This document shows, piece by piece, positions 22,750 to 31,809 of a stretch of 64,000 nt of DNA (its first letter is position 1; every line of letters starts with the position of its first letter). The stretch is from Myxococcales bacterium (GTDB lineage Bacteria > Myxococcota_A > Polyangia > Haliangiales > Haliangiaceae). The translations under genes and the position numbers were made by a program. A model generated the notes under the pieces. That model did no database searches. It was not told the DNA's origin and saw only the letters and a program-made list of their open reading frames with translations. The stretch covers positions 1 to 64,000 of the forward strand of contig JADJGV010000013.1 in NCBI GenBank assembly GCA_016707895.1, in the 5' to 3' direction.

Positions 22750-24976
22750 GGTGGATCTCCGCGGGAGTCTCGGACGCCTTGAGCAGGGCGTGGTACAGGC
22801 CGCGCCGGGCGACCAGCTCGTGGTGGGTGCCGCGCTCGACGATCTTGCCCTTGTCCATCACGACGATCAGATCGGCGTTGCGCACGGTCGACAGCCGGTG
22901 GGCGACGGTGACGCGGGTCGAGCGCAGCCGCTCGAGGTTGGCGATGACGTTGGCCTCGATCTGGTTGTCGAGCGCCGAGGTGGCCTCGTCGAGCAGCATC
23001 ACGCTGGGGTTGCGCAGCACCGCGCGGGCGATCGCCACCCGCTGGCGCTGGCCGCCCGACAGCGAGCCGCCGCCGTCGGACACCACCGTGTCGTAGCCCA
23101 TCGGCATCGCGGCGACGTCGTCGTGCAGGCACGCCACCCGGGCCGCGCTGGCCACCCGCTCGATCGGCGCGCCGGGCACGGTCAGCGCGATGTTCTCGCG
23201 CACGCTGGCGCCGAAGATGAACGGGTGCTGCGGCACGATGCCGATCTGCTGGCGCACCGCGCGCAGGTCGAGCGAGGCCAGCGGCTTGTCGTCGTAGACG
23301 ATCTCGCCGGCGCTCGGCTGGTGCAGCCCGGCCAGCAGCGACAGCAGCGTGGTCTTGCCCGAGCCCGACGGGCCGACCAGCGCCACCGCGGCGCCGGCCG
23401 GGATGTCGAGGTCGACGCCGTCGACCACCAGCGGCGCCTGCTCGCCGTAGCGGAACGACACCCCGCGCACCCGCAGGTTGCCGCGCAGCGCCGGCGGCTG
23501 CGCCACCTGGTCGCGCGCCTGCTCGAGCTGGGTCTGCAGCACGTCGTCGATGCGCTCCATGTGGCCGCGCACGAGCTGCAGCTCCAGCGCCGACGACACC
23601 AGCGCGCTGAGCGGGTCGAACAGGCTGGCCGCCAGCGAGTTCATCGCCAGCATCGTGCCCAGGCTCATCTGGCCCTTCATCACCGCGGTCGCGCCGACGG
23701 TCAGGATCAGGAGCGGCGCCAGCGACGCGATCGCGCCGCGCACCGCGTCGACGTAGGCCTGCATCCGCACCCGGCGGATCGTCACGTTGAGCTGGTCGGT
23801 GTAGAGGTTGCTCCACTTCTCGACCGCCTGCTGCTCGGCGCCGGCGCACTTGAGCGTCTCCATGCCACCCAGCATCTGGATCATGTAGCCGTGCTCCTTG
23901 GCCTGCTTGTCGAGGCTGGCCGCCAGGAGCCGGTGGTTGGCCGGCCGCGCCGCCAGGAACACCAGCGCCTCGGTCAAGGACAGCGCGATCGCGATCACGC
24001 CCAGCGTCGCGTTGACCCAGAAGATGATGACCGCGTAGGTCAGCACGAAGACGCCGTCGATCACCGCCGACATGCTCTTCGACGTCACGATCTCGCGGAC
24101 CGTGCCGTTGGAGTCGACCCGCTGCATCAGATCGCCGGTCGAGCGCCGCTGGAAGAACGAGAACGGCAGGCTGACCATGTGGTCGAGGAACGACAGCGTC
24201 ATCCGGGTGTCGAGCGCCATCCGCAGGTGCAACAGCAGGTGGGCGCGCAGGATGCCGACCACCGCGTTGAACACCACCATCCCGCCGATCGACGCCAGCA
24301 CGACGTACAGGAGCGAGTAGTCCGAGCGCGGGACCACCTTGTCGATGATCATGCCGGTGAGCAGCGGCAGCACCAGCGCCACCAGCCGCAGCACCATCGA
24401 CATGACGATCACGCGGGTGAAGATCGTCCGCTCGCTGAGCAGCTCCTTGACGTAGCGACCCAGCCGCCCCTTGGCCGGCTGCGCCTTGGTGAAGCGCGCG
24501 GTGGGCGACAGGTCGAGCGCGACGCCGGTGAACTGCTTGCCGAAGTCGGCGAGCTTGACGTCGCGCGGGCCGACCGCCGGGTCGACGATGCGCACGCCGC
24601 CCTTGACCAGGCGATCGAAGACGACGAAGTGGTTGAACTCCCAGTGCAGGATGCAGCCGCGCGGCAGCATCGGCAGCTGCTCGAGGTCGACCTTGATCGC
24701 GCGGCCCTGCAGCCCGTAGCGATCGGCGGTCTCGAGGATGGCCTTGGCCGACACGCCGTCGCGGCCGATGCCCATCGCGTCGCGGACCTCGGCCAGCCGC
24801 GCGGCCTTGCCGTGGAACGCCATCACCATCGTCAGCGACGCCGCGCCGCAGTCGGTCCACTGCATCTGCTGCACGAACGGGATCGAGCGCGGGCCGCCGC
24901 TGAGCCCGAGCCGCGCCAGCGCCGGGAAGCGATCGACCAGCGACGACGAGGAGGTGGAGGAGGTGGTGGTGGGCAT
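22730..24976 (-). CDS. C39-peptidase-containing ABC exporter (double-glycine peptide processing and secretion)
   Basis: A 748-residue fusion typical of bacteriocin exporters. The C39 Cys-protease domain at about 30-160 has the catalytic Cys43 in MQWTDCGAAS, His116 in HWEFNHFVVFD, and the Asp in VDPAVG. The transmembrane domain follows with about six helices (from about 175 to 460). The ATPase has GPSGSGKTT near 535, SLSGGQRQR and LLDEATSALD. It should cut leaders after a Gly-Gly pair while exporting the peptide. The two small genes at 31530 and 31810 are the evident substrates. A TAGGA site lies 4 nt before its ATG. A two-hairpin repeat separates it from the upstream adaptor gene. Confidence 0.93.
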   Translation of the reverse strand: MPTTTSSTSSSSLVDRFPALARLGLSGGPRSIPFVQQMQWTDCGAASLTMVMAFHGKAARLAEVRDAMGIGRDGVSAKAILETADRYGLQGRAIKVDLEQLPMLPRGCILHWEFNHFVVFDRLVKGGVRIVDPAVGPRDVKLADFGKQFTGVALDLSPTARFTKAQPAKGRLGRYVKELLSERTIFTRVIVMSMVLRLVALVLPLLTGMIIDKVVPRSDYSLLYVVLASIGGMVVFNAVVGILRAHLLLHLRMALDTRMTLSFLDHMVSLPFSFFQRRSTGDLMQRVDSNGTVREIVTSKSMSAVIDGVFVLTYAVIIFWVNATLGVIAIALSLTEALVFLAARPANHRLLAASLDKQAKEHGYMIQMLGGMETLKCAGAEQQAVEKWSNLYTDQLNVTIRRVRMQAYVDAVRGAIASLAPLLILTVGATAVMKGQMSLGTMLAMNSLAASLFDPLSALVSSALELQLVRGHMERIDDVLQTQLEQARDQVAQPPALRGNLRVRGVSFRYGEQAPLVVDGVDLDIPAGAAVALVGPSGSGKTTLLSLLAGLHQPSAGEIVYDDKPLASLDLRAVRQQIGIVPQHPFIFGASVRENIALTVPGAPIERVASAARVACLHDDVAAMPMGYDTVVSDGGGSLSGGQRQRVAIARAVLRNPSVMLLDEATSALDNQIEANVIANLERLRSTRVTVAHRLSTVRNADLIVVMDKGKIVERGTHHELVARRGLYHALLKASETPAEIHHVAKAS

Positions 24977-25004
24977 GGGGTCCTAGGTCTGGCGGGGGAG
25001 CAGA

Positions 25005-25083
25005 CGGGGTCTCGCGTCTCGGGTGGGGGCCCCTGCGGGGGCATGACCCCGCAGGGGGAGGGCTTGGCGACAAGCCCTCCCAG
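25005..25083 (-). repeat. two-hairpin dispersed repeat, copy 1
   Basis: Just 2 nt after the stop of the GAF-HlyD gene (minus strand) begins a perfect palindromic stem GGGAGGGCTTG/CAAGCCCTCCC, followed by a second stem CCTGCGGGG/CCCCGCAGG around TCATGCC, then CCCGAGACGCGAGACCCC. A related element lies at 40593. The stems differ by paired changes. It sits between two genes of one operon and could limit readthrough or protect an mRNA 3' end. Confidence 0.7.
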
Positions 25084-25085
25084 CG

Positions 25086-26794
25086 TCAGTAGATCGCCTT
25101 CTCGAGGGCGGGGATCAGGGTGACCAGGAACGGCTTGCTCTCGACCTTCACCTCGCCGGTGCCGCGCAGGCCGTTGTGGAAGTGGTAGGTGTGGTGCTGC
25201 GCCTGGAAGGTGCGCCGCGGCAGCCGCGCCTTGACCAGCACCCAGGCGCCGTTGCCGCCGACCAGGTCGGCGAACTGCGTGCCCAGCGTGCGGCGCGCGT
25301 CGTCGGGCCCGAGCACCTCGGAGCCGACCTCGGTGATGACCACGCGCTCGCGCGGCTTGATGAACCCGCGCAGCTCGACCTGCAACGTCATGCCGACCCG
25401 CAGCCGCGGCCGGTCCTGGCCCGGCAACAGCGCCACCACCACCGGGTCGGCGCCCTCGGGCACGATCGTCAGCAGCCGATCGCCCGGCATCAGGTTCTGG
25501 CCGGTGCGGACGCGCACGTCGGACACCACGCCGCCCTCGGGCGCGCGCACCGTGCGCGCCTCGACCACCGCCCGGGCGCGATCGCGCTTGGCGCTGGCGG
25601 CGGCCAGCGCCTGCTTGGCGCCGTCGTCGCTGTCGAGCAGGAACGTGGTCAGCGCGTTCTGGTACTCCTGCGCGGTCTGGCTCAGCTCGGCCTGCTCCTG
25701 CACCGAGTACAGGTGGGCCAGCTCCTGGCCGGCCGCGACCCGATCGCCGGGGTTCACCGCGATGTGCTCGACGGTGCCCTGGGCCGGCGCGGTGACGTCG
25801 TGGCCGTCGACGGTGATCACCACCGGGCCGGTCGAGTAGGTCGGCACCTTGGCCCACACCGCGAAGCCCAGCGCCGCCACCACCAGCGCGCACGCCACCG
25901 GGTAGGCGCGGCGCACCCAGCGCGGCGACAGGTTGATCAGCGCGCCCTCGCTGCCGCGGCTGCGGTGGCTCTCGAGCGCCTCGGGGCGGAACAGCGACTT
26001 CGCGTCGGCCGCGGCCTCCCGGCTCTTGACCGCGTGGGCGCCGAGCAGCTGGTGCACCAGCCCCGCGCACTCGCGCGCGACCAGCATCGCGACCGCGCGC
26101 TCGACCGCGCCGAACGCGGCCAGGCGCTCGTGGCGGGTGAGGATGATCAGCGCGACCGTGCGGCCGGCGGCGACGATCGGCTGCACCAGCACGTGGCCGT
26201 TGGCCACCTGGCAGCCGGCGGCGGCGATCTGCGCGAGGATCGCGTCGCCGGGCCCGCCGTCGCCCTGATCGGCCAGCGCCCACGGCTGGCCGTCGTCGCC
26301 GACGAAGCGCGACATCGCCACCGTGGCGTCGGTGAGCTCGGCGAGCCCGACCCGCAGCACGCGATCGGCGGCGAGCAGCTCGGTCTGCAGCGCCAGCCGG
26401 CGGACCAGGCCGTAGACCGGCGTCGCCAGCTCGGCGGGCAGCTCGATCGCGGGCGCGGCGGGCGCGGCCGCGGCCGGCGCGGGCGGCGCGGGCGCCGGGG
26501 CCGCGGGGGGCGGCGACACCACCCGCGCGGCCGCGCGGCCGGCAGCGGCCGCGCGCGCGACACCTCGGGGACCGGCGTGCCGCGCGACCGCGAGGCCGCC
26601 CGGGTCGGGGCCTCGTCCCACGGCGACGGCGTCGGCATGCGCGCCGGCCGCGTCGCCGGCTCGAAGCCGGGATCGGTCGCCGGCTCGTCGAGGGCCTCGG
26701 TGGTCGGGCGGGCGCGCGGCGGCGCGACCGCGCGCGAGGCGACCGCCGGCGCGGCCACGGCGCGGCGGATCACGTGGCGCTGCGGGAGGCTCAT
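25086..26794 (-). CDS. GAF-domain/HlyD-family periplasmic adaptor (frame interrupted near its N-terminus)
   Basis: The conserved part reads in one frame from about 26522 to 25086 (478 residues if begun at GTG 26522). It has a Pro/Ala linker, a GAF-like domain (LAADRVLRVGLAELTDATVAM through ARECAGLVHQLLG), one membrane helix (YPVACALVVAALGFAVWA), then a HlyD barrel-sandwich (TAPAQGTVEHIAVNPGDRVAAGQELAHLY, VRAPEGGVVSDVRVRTGQNL). Upstream, a protein-like frame from ATG 26794 (MSLPQRHVIRRAVAAPAV) is offset by one base; the switch lies in GC-rich sequence about 26520-26590. Either one base is wrong or the upstream part is a separate stub. ATG 26794 is supported by a sigma54 promoter predicting a start 2 nt before it. 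First gene of the minus-strand export operon. Confidence 0.78.
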
Positions 26795-26806
26795 GGCGGG
26801 CAGTAG

Positions 26807-26822
26807 TGCAACCGCCTCGCCA
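26807..26822 (-). promoter_or_regulatory. sigma54 promoter (-24/-12), exporter operon
   Basis: On the minus strand the sequence reads TGGCGA-GGCGG-TTGCA. It keeps the obligatory GG and GC with exactly 10 nt between and has a perfect -12 half. The predicted start is 2 nt before ATG 26794. It points away from the sigma54 promoter at 26965 in the same intergenic region. Confidence 0.72.
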
Positions 26823-26964
26823 ACCCACGGCGTGGGCGATCGCCTGTCGGTTCGATGGCTTCGCCGCCCGCGGCTGGGGTGCGCGGGCGCGGGTTGCCGA
26901 CCGAGGTCTACGCGCGGCCCCGGGCCCCCCCCACCGCGGACGCGCAGTTGCGCCCCACCCGGCG

Positions 26965-26980
26965 TGGCACAGCGGGTGCT
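26965..26980 (+). promoter_or_regulatory. sigma54 promoter (-24/-12), TolC
   Basis: TGGCAC-AGCGG-GTGCT has a perfect -24 half and one mismatch in the -12 half, with GG and GC 10 nt apart. Twelve nt separate it from ATG 26993, identical to the divergent promoter at 26807-26822, so both mRNAs start about 2 nt before their start codons. Confidence 0.75.
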
Positions 26981-26992
26981 GAGGCCACCGCC

Positions 26993-28522
26993 ATGGCGCT
27001 GCCGTCGATGCCCACCCTCCTCGCCGTGAGCCTGTGCGCGACCGCGCTGGCGTCCCCTCGCCTGGCCAGCGCCGGGCCGTCGGGCGAGGCGGTGCGCCTC
27101 GACGATCTGATCGCCATCGCGGTGCGCGAGAGCGCCGGCCTGGCCCGGACCCGCGCCGACCGCACGATCGCCCACGCCGAGGCGGCCGCCGCCGGCGTCG
27201 GCGACGACTGGATCACCACCGCCGAGGTCGGCTGGAACAAGACCGTGGTCGGCGAGGACGTCGCGTACCAGCCGGTGCAGCTGACCGAGGACGCCAAGGT
27301 GACCGGCACCGTCGGCCTGGCCAAGCGCGTCCCCACCGGCGGCACGCTGTCGGCCCAGGTCGGGCTGGCCCAGAGCACCCAGCAGTACGATCTGGATCCG
27401 CGGTTCGGGCTCGACGCCACCGAGACCCAGCAGGCGGTCGACAACAGCCAGGCGTCGGCGCAGCTGCGGCTGAGCCAGCCGCTGGTGCGCGGGTTCGGCG
27501 ACGCCGCCAGCGCGCCACGCCGCCGGGCCGAGGCCGCCGCCGAGGGCGCCAACGTCAAGGCCCAGCTCGCCGCCGAGGAGATGATCCGCGATCTGATCGT
27601 GAGCTACTGGGAGCTGGCCTACGCCGCCCAGGAGCTGCAGGTGCGCAAGAAGAGCCTCGACCTGGCCGCGGCGCAGTTCGCCACCACCCGCGACGCGCGC
27701 CGCGCCGGCACCGTCGCCGAGAGCGCGATGCGCGCGGTCGAGTACCAGCAGGCGGTGCGCGAGGAGGCGCTGCTGCGCGCGCAGGTCGAGGTCGAGGCCC
27801 GCTCGCTGGATCTGCGCCGGCTGACCGGCCTCGAGATCACCCGCCGCGAGATCGTGCTGGTGCCCGGCGACCGCTTCGAGCTCGCCGCGGCCGACGTCCG
27901 CATCGACGACGCGCTCGATCTGGCGCTGACCGACAACCCGCGGCTGCAGGCGCTGCTGGCCGACAAGCGCGCCGCCGACGTCGACGTGGCGCTGGCCGAG
28001 GACGCCGCCCGTCCGCAGGTCGACGTCGGGCTGGCCGCGACCCTGTTCGGCGACGGCGCGTCGAGCGGCGAGGCGGTGGGCGCGCTGGGCGCCGGCGGCG
28101 GCTACCAGGTGTCGGCGACGCTGTCGTTCCAGTTCGAGCTGGGCGCGGGGCGCGCCGGCGCCACCACCGCCGCCACCCAGCGCCGCGCCAAGGTGGTGAT
28201 CGACGCCCAGGATCTGCGGCGGATGATCGAGGTCGAGGTGGTGCAGGCGGTCCACGCGGTCACCGCGGCCCAGCGCCGCGCCGAGCTCGGCGACAAGGCC
28301 ATCGACGTCGCGGTCGCCACCGTGCAAGCCGAGATCGCCAACTTCAAGGCCGGGCGCAGCACCAACTTCGAGGTGCTGCAGCGCCAGGACGAGCTGGTCG
28401 ACGCCGAGCTGCGCAAGGCGCGCTCGATCGCCGACCACCACATCGCGGTCGCGCGCCTCGAGTTCCTCACCGGCACGCTGCTGACCCGCTACGGCGTCGC
28501 GGTGCGCGCCCCCCGGCGCTGA
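26993..28522 (+). CDS. TolC-family outer-membrane efflux channel
   Basis: A 509-residue TolC-like protein with a signal peptide ending near LASAGPSG. It has the internally repeated two-fold pattern of long helices (IVSYWELAYAAQELQVRKKSLDLAAAQF and VVQAVHAVTAAQRRAELGDKAIDVAVATV, the latter followed by AGRSTNFEVLQRQDELVDAELRKARSIADHHIAVARLEFLTGTL), and the VGLAKRVPTGG strand typical of the family. It completes a three-part type I export system with the C39 ABC exporter and adaptors encoded divergently. ATG 26993 is supported by the sigma54 promoter 12 nt upstream. Confidence 0.9.
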   Translation: MALPSMPTLLAVSLCATALASPRLASAGPSGEAVRLDDLIAIAVRESAGLARTRADRTIAHAEAAAAGVGDDWITTAEVGWNKTVVGEDVAYQPVQLTEDAKVTGTVGLAKRVPTGGTLSAQVGLAQSTQQYDLDPRFGLDATETQQAVDNSQASAQLRLSQPLVRGFGDAASAPRRRAEAAAEGANVKAQLAAEEMIRDLIVSYWELAYAAQELQVRKKSLDLAAAQFATTRDARRAGTVAESAMRAVEYQQAVREEALLRAQVEVEARSLDLRRLTGLEITRREIVLVPGDRFELAAADVRIDDALDLALTDNPRLQALLADKRAADVDVALAEDAARPQVDVGLAATLFGDGASSGEAVGALGAGGGYQVSATLSFQFELGAGRAGATTAATQRRAKVVIDAQDLRRMIEVEVVQAVHAVTAAQRRAELGDKAIDVAVATVQAEIANFKAGRSTNFEVLQRQDELVDAELRKARSIADHHIAVARLEFLTGTLLTRYGVAVRAPRR

Positions 28523-28621
28523 GCGGCGCGTCGACCGGCGGTGCGAACCGAGGTCGACAAGCCGGCCCGCCCGCACCCACGCCGGCGCCGCCAACCCCGC
28601 GGACCGCGGCGACCGACGCGC

Positions 28622-28637
28622 TGGCACGCCACCTGCT
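28622..28637 (+). promoter_or_regulatory. sigma54 promoter (-24/-12), L-domain lipoprotein and peptide genes
   Basis: TGGCACG-CCAC-CTGCT matches the consensus with a single mismatch (C for T at the start of the -12 half) and correct GG-N10-GC spacing. The predicted start near 28648 leaves a 44-nt leader containing a GAAGGAG ribosome site. It would drive the run of four genes to 32088. Confidence 0.75.
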
Positions 28638-28691
28638 CTAGCTCGAGACGAGCCGCGACGTCCCGCGACGTCCGCCGAAGGAGTCCCGCCC

Positions 28692-29792
28692 ATGCGCACC
28701 ACCCGCCTCGCCCCGCTCGCCGCCGTGCTCGCCTCCGCGTGCGTCGCGCAGGTCGGCCCCACCGGCGACCGCGGCGATCGCGACACCGGCGACTGCACGC
28801 TCGAGCCGTACGCGCTGACCTTGACCACCGAGGCCGACCTGCGCGACATCCCGCGCGGCTGCTTCTCGCTCGACGGCGACCTGGTGATCGAGCGGTCGAC
28901 GCTGGCCAACCTCGACGCGCTCAAGCAGCTGCGCGACGTCCGCGGCGCGCTGCGGATCGAGGACAACGGCGCGCTCACGACGCTGGCCGGCCTGGCCGAC
29001 GTGCGGGTCGCGGGCGAGCTGGTGATCGAGGGCAACCCGCGGCTGGCCGACCTGACCGGCCTCGACGGCACTGACGAGCTGACCGCGCTGACCCTGCGCT
29101 CGAACCCGGCGCTGCGCGACCTGTCGGGGCTGCGCAACCTGACCGAGATCAGCGGCGACGTGCTGGTGTCGAACAACGCCGCGCTGGCGTCGGTGGCCGG
29201 CCTCGACAAGCTCGCGACCGTCCGCGGCGACCTGGTGGTCGAGGTCAACGATCAGCTGACCAGCCTCAGCGGCCTGGGCCGGCTGTCGGCGGTCGGCAGC
29301 GTGACCCTCGAGCGCAACCCGCGGCTGCAGTCGGTGGCCGGGCTGTCGGCGCTGACCACCACCGGCCGGGTGCTGATCACCGGCAACGCCGCGCTCGCGT
29401 CGCTGACCGGCCTGCAGCTCACCCGCGTCACCGGCGATCTCGATCTCGAGAACAACGGCCTGGTCGGGCTCGGCTCGCTGGCCAACCTCGGCGAGGTCGG
29501 CGGCAACCTCATCGTCAGCGCCAACCCGTCGCTCACCGGCATCGACGGCCTGTCGACCGGGCTGGTCGTGAGCGGCAGCCTGCGCATCACCAACAACGGC
29601 CGGCTGGCGTCGATCTATGCGCTGTACCTCGGCGCGCGCGCCACCAGCCTGGTCATCACCGGCAACCCGGCGCTGTCGCGGCCGCGGGTCGAGCACATCG
29701 AGCTCAACGCGACCCACCAGGCGGCGTTCCCGACGCGGACCATCACCGGCAACGGGACCGCCTCCAGCCCCACCTACGAACCCCACGGCTGA
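28692..29792 (+). CDS. lipoprotein with receptor-L-domain / leucine-rich repeats
   Basis: A 366-residue lipoprotein (signal ending LASAC). It consists of about ten repeats of 22-25 residues with the pattern G-x-L-x-I-x-x-N-x-x-L-x-x-L-x-G-L, e.g. GELVIEGNPRLADLTGL and GRVLITGNAALASLTGL, forming a right-handed solenoid as in receptor L domains. Such surface lipoproteins usually bind protein or carbohydrate. It follows a sigma54 promoter and is transcribed with the repeat outer-membrane protein and the two double-glycine peptides, so it may serve as receptor, docking or immunity component. ATG 28692 has a GAAGGAG site 8 nt upstream. Confidence 0.83.
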   Translation: MRTTRLAPLAAVLASACVAQVGPTGDRGDRDTGDCTLEPYALTLTTEADLRDIPRGCFSLDGDLVIERSTLANLDALKQLRDVRGALRIEDNGALTTLAGLADVRVAGELVIEGNPRLADLTGLDGTDELTALTLRSNPALRDLSGLRNLTEISGDVLVSNNAALASVAGLDKLATVRGDLVVEVNDQLTSLSGLGRLSAVGSVTLERNPRLQSVAGLSALTTTGRVLITGNAALASLTGLQLTRVTGDLDLENNGLVGLGSLANLGEVGGNLIVSANPSLTGIDGLSTGLVVSGSLRITNNGRLASIYALYLGARATSLVITGNPALSRPRVEHIELNATHQAAFPTRTITGNGTASSPTYEPHG

Positions 29793-29821
29793 TCGCCGCG
29801 CCGCCCACGAGGAGACCGCCC

Positions 29822-31485
29822 ATGTCCACGCTTGCGTCCACCCCTGCGTCCACCCGCGCTCGCTCGATCGGTCCTTGGCTCGCCACCGCCGCGCTCGCCG
29901 TCGCGCTGGCCGCGCCCACCGCCGCCCACGCCGGCTCCGGCCGGGTCGTCGTGATGCCGTTCGAAGGCCCGGTGCGCCTGGCCGACGACACCCGCGCCGC
30001 GATCGTCGATCAGGTCAGCCGCAGCTACGACCTGGTCGCCCCGACCTCGTGGGTCAAGGCCCGCCGCACCGCCGAGGCGCAAGAGCTCGGCGCCAAGGTG
30101 TGGGCCCGCGCCGCCAAGAAGGCGAAGGTCGACGCGGTGGTCGAGGGCAAGGTCGTGCGCCGCGGCAAGCAGGCGGCGCTCGAGCTGACGGTGATCGACG
30201 CGCACGCCGGCACCGAGGTCGACCACACCGAGATCACGCTGGCCGCCGACGGCCTCGACGAACGCGGCGCCGAGCGCGTCCGCCGCGAGCTGCAGGACCT
30301 GCTGGGCTGGGTCGACGGCGTCGCGTCGACGCGCGGGATCGGCGACGCGGATCTGAGCGACCTGGAGGACCTGCGCGACCTCGATGGCGGGGAGCCGGAG
30401 GAGCGCGGGCGGGGACGGGATCGGGGACGGGATCGGGATCGGGGACGGGATCGGGGTCGGGATCGGGATCGGGATCGGGATCGGGATCGGGATCGGACTC
30501 CGGCTCCGGCTCCGGCTCCGACTCCGGTTCCGGATCCGGTTCCGACTCCGACTCCGGTTCCGACTCCGACTCCGGTTCCGACTCCGGTTCCGACTCCGGA
30601 TCCGACTCCGATGAGGATGAGGATGTGGACGACGAGCGGCCGCGGCGCGGGGAGGCGATCATGGCGCTGTTCGGCGATGAGGCGGCGGTGACGCCGGCGG
30701 AGAGCGAGCGCAAGGCGGCGCGGGCGCGCAAGGGCGCGGCGGGGACGCGGCGGGTCGTGGCCGACGCGAGCGCGGTGGCGTTCGAGCGCAGCCGGACGTT
30801 CCTGGGCGGCCCCGACGCGCCGCTCGACTATCCCGGCGGCGCCACCACCGGCCTGGCGCTGGCGGCGGCGATCTACCCGACGTCGCACGATCCGCGCGGC
30901 CGGCTGAGCGGCGTGGGCGTGTCGATCGAGTACGCGCGCGGCCTCGGCGCGACCGCGGCGGTCGACATCGGCCAGGAGGCGCCGGTCGACTACGACGTCA
31001 TCTACCAGGAGTGGGCGGCGGCCGCGCACTACCGCCACCTCACGCCGGGGCTGTCGATCGACGGCGCGGTCGGCTACCGCAGCGTCACCCACGTGCTCGA
31101 CGTGGTCGACGAGCTCGACGACGTGATCGGCGCCGAGGTCGACGCCCTCGACGGCGAGTTCGGATCGCTGACCGCCGGCGCGCGCCTCGAGTTCGCCGCC
31201 AGCCCCACCACCACCATCGGCGTCGGCGCCGAGTACCTCTACGTCACCTCGATCGGCGCCATCTCCGAGACCGCGATGCTCGGCGGCGGCCAGGCGTGGG
31301 GCGCCCGCGCCCAGGCCGACCTGCGGATCACCCTGTCGGCATCGGCGTTCGTCCACGCCGCCGCGACCCTGCAGCACTACAGCGTCGACTTCGACGGCAA
31401 CGGCGACATGGACGCCGACTGGGAGGTCGACAACGTCACCGACTCGTTCCTCGGCGGCCAGCTCGGCCTCGGCATCACCTACTGA
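29822..31485 (+). CDS. outer-membrane protein with SG/SD repeat linker (one frameshift)
   Basis: Two open frames join in a low-complexity repeat. The first (from ATG 29822) has a signal peptide ending AAHAGSG and a domain with VVVMPFEGPVRL, AKVDAVVEGKVVRRGKQAALELTVIDAHAG, like the N-domain of TolB/CsgG-type secretion proteins. It continues through DLSDLEDLRDLDGGEPEE. The second frame (-1 relative) encodes the Ser-Gly/Ser-Asp repeat, the acidic DEDEDVDDE, and a C-terminal beta-barrel with aromatic-ended strands finishing QLGLGITY, the final aromatic expected for outer-membrane insertion. The shift lies near 30390-30420. A sequencing error or true phase switch would both fit. Operon with the flanking L-domain lipoprotein and peptide genes. 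Confidence 0.75.
30405..30612 (+). repeat. hexanucleotide tandem repeat encoding SG/SD dipeptides
   Basis: About 200 bp of near-perfect hexamers. The first part is GGGATC-type with occasional GGGGAC units (G-rich on the plus strand); the second is TCCGAC/TCCGGT-type (pyrimidine-rich). The frame continuous with the barrel reads alternating Ser-Gly then Ser-Asp. Whole-unit changes keep the frame, so only a single-base slip in a G run would switch it. Confidence 0.8.
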
Positions 31486-31529
31486 CCCGCACCGCACCTC
31501 ACCCCCGCACCCCACCCCAAGGAGCTCCC

Positions 31530-31751
31530 ATGTCCCGCCCCACGTTCACCGCCATCGCCACCACCGATCTCGACGCCGTCACCGGCGGCGCGTCGAGCCG
31601 GGCCGCCACCGACGAGCGGCTGCTCGACAAGATGCAGCGCATCACCGTCGCCATCCAGGACGCGGCGACCCAGCAGAGCGCCGCCAAGGCCAACGATCCG
31701 ATGGGCCAGATCATGCCGATCATGGCCATGAAGATGATGCGCAAGACCTGA
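31530..31751 (+). CDS. double-glycine-leader peptide 1 (Met-rich), C39 exporter substrate
   Basis: A 73-residue peptide. The leader ends TTDLDAVTGG at residue 20, the classic C39 cleavage site (hydrophobic positions at -4, -7, and Gly-Gly). The predicted mature part is 53 residues: ASSRA, an amphipathic charged helix (DERLLDKMQRITVAIQDAA), then a Met-rich tail with MGQIMPIMAMKMMRKT. It aligns with the next gene's product over most of its length. AAGGAG lies 7 nt before ATG 31530. Probably a bacteriocin-like or signalling peptide; whether it is toxic is unknown. There is no lanthionine or heterocycle enzyme nearby. Confidence 0.83.
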   Translation: MSRPTFTAIATTDLDAVTGGASSRAATDERLLDKMQRITVAIQDAATQQSAAKANDPMGQIMPIMAMKMMRKT

Positions 31752-31809
31752 CCCCCGCTCCGCGAGACGATGCCCGCCCTCCCCACCACCCCCGCTGCGA
31801 GAGGCCCCC

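Noticed and set aside
30405..30612. CRISPR-like array or classical phase-variable hexamer
   Set aside because: There are no spacers, and gain or loss of whole hexamers does not change the reading frame, so only single-base slips could be switches.
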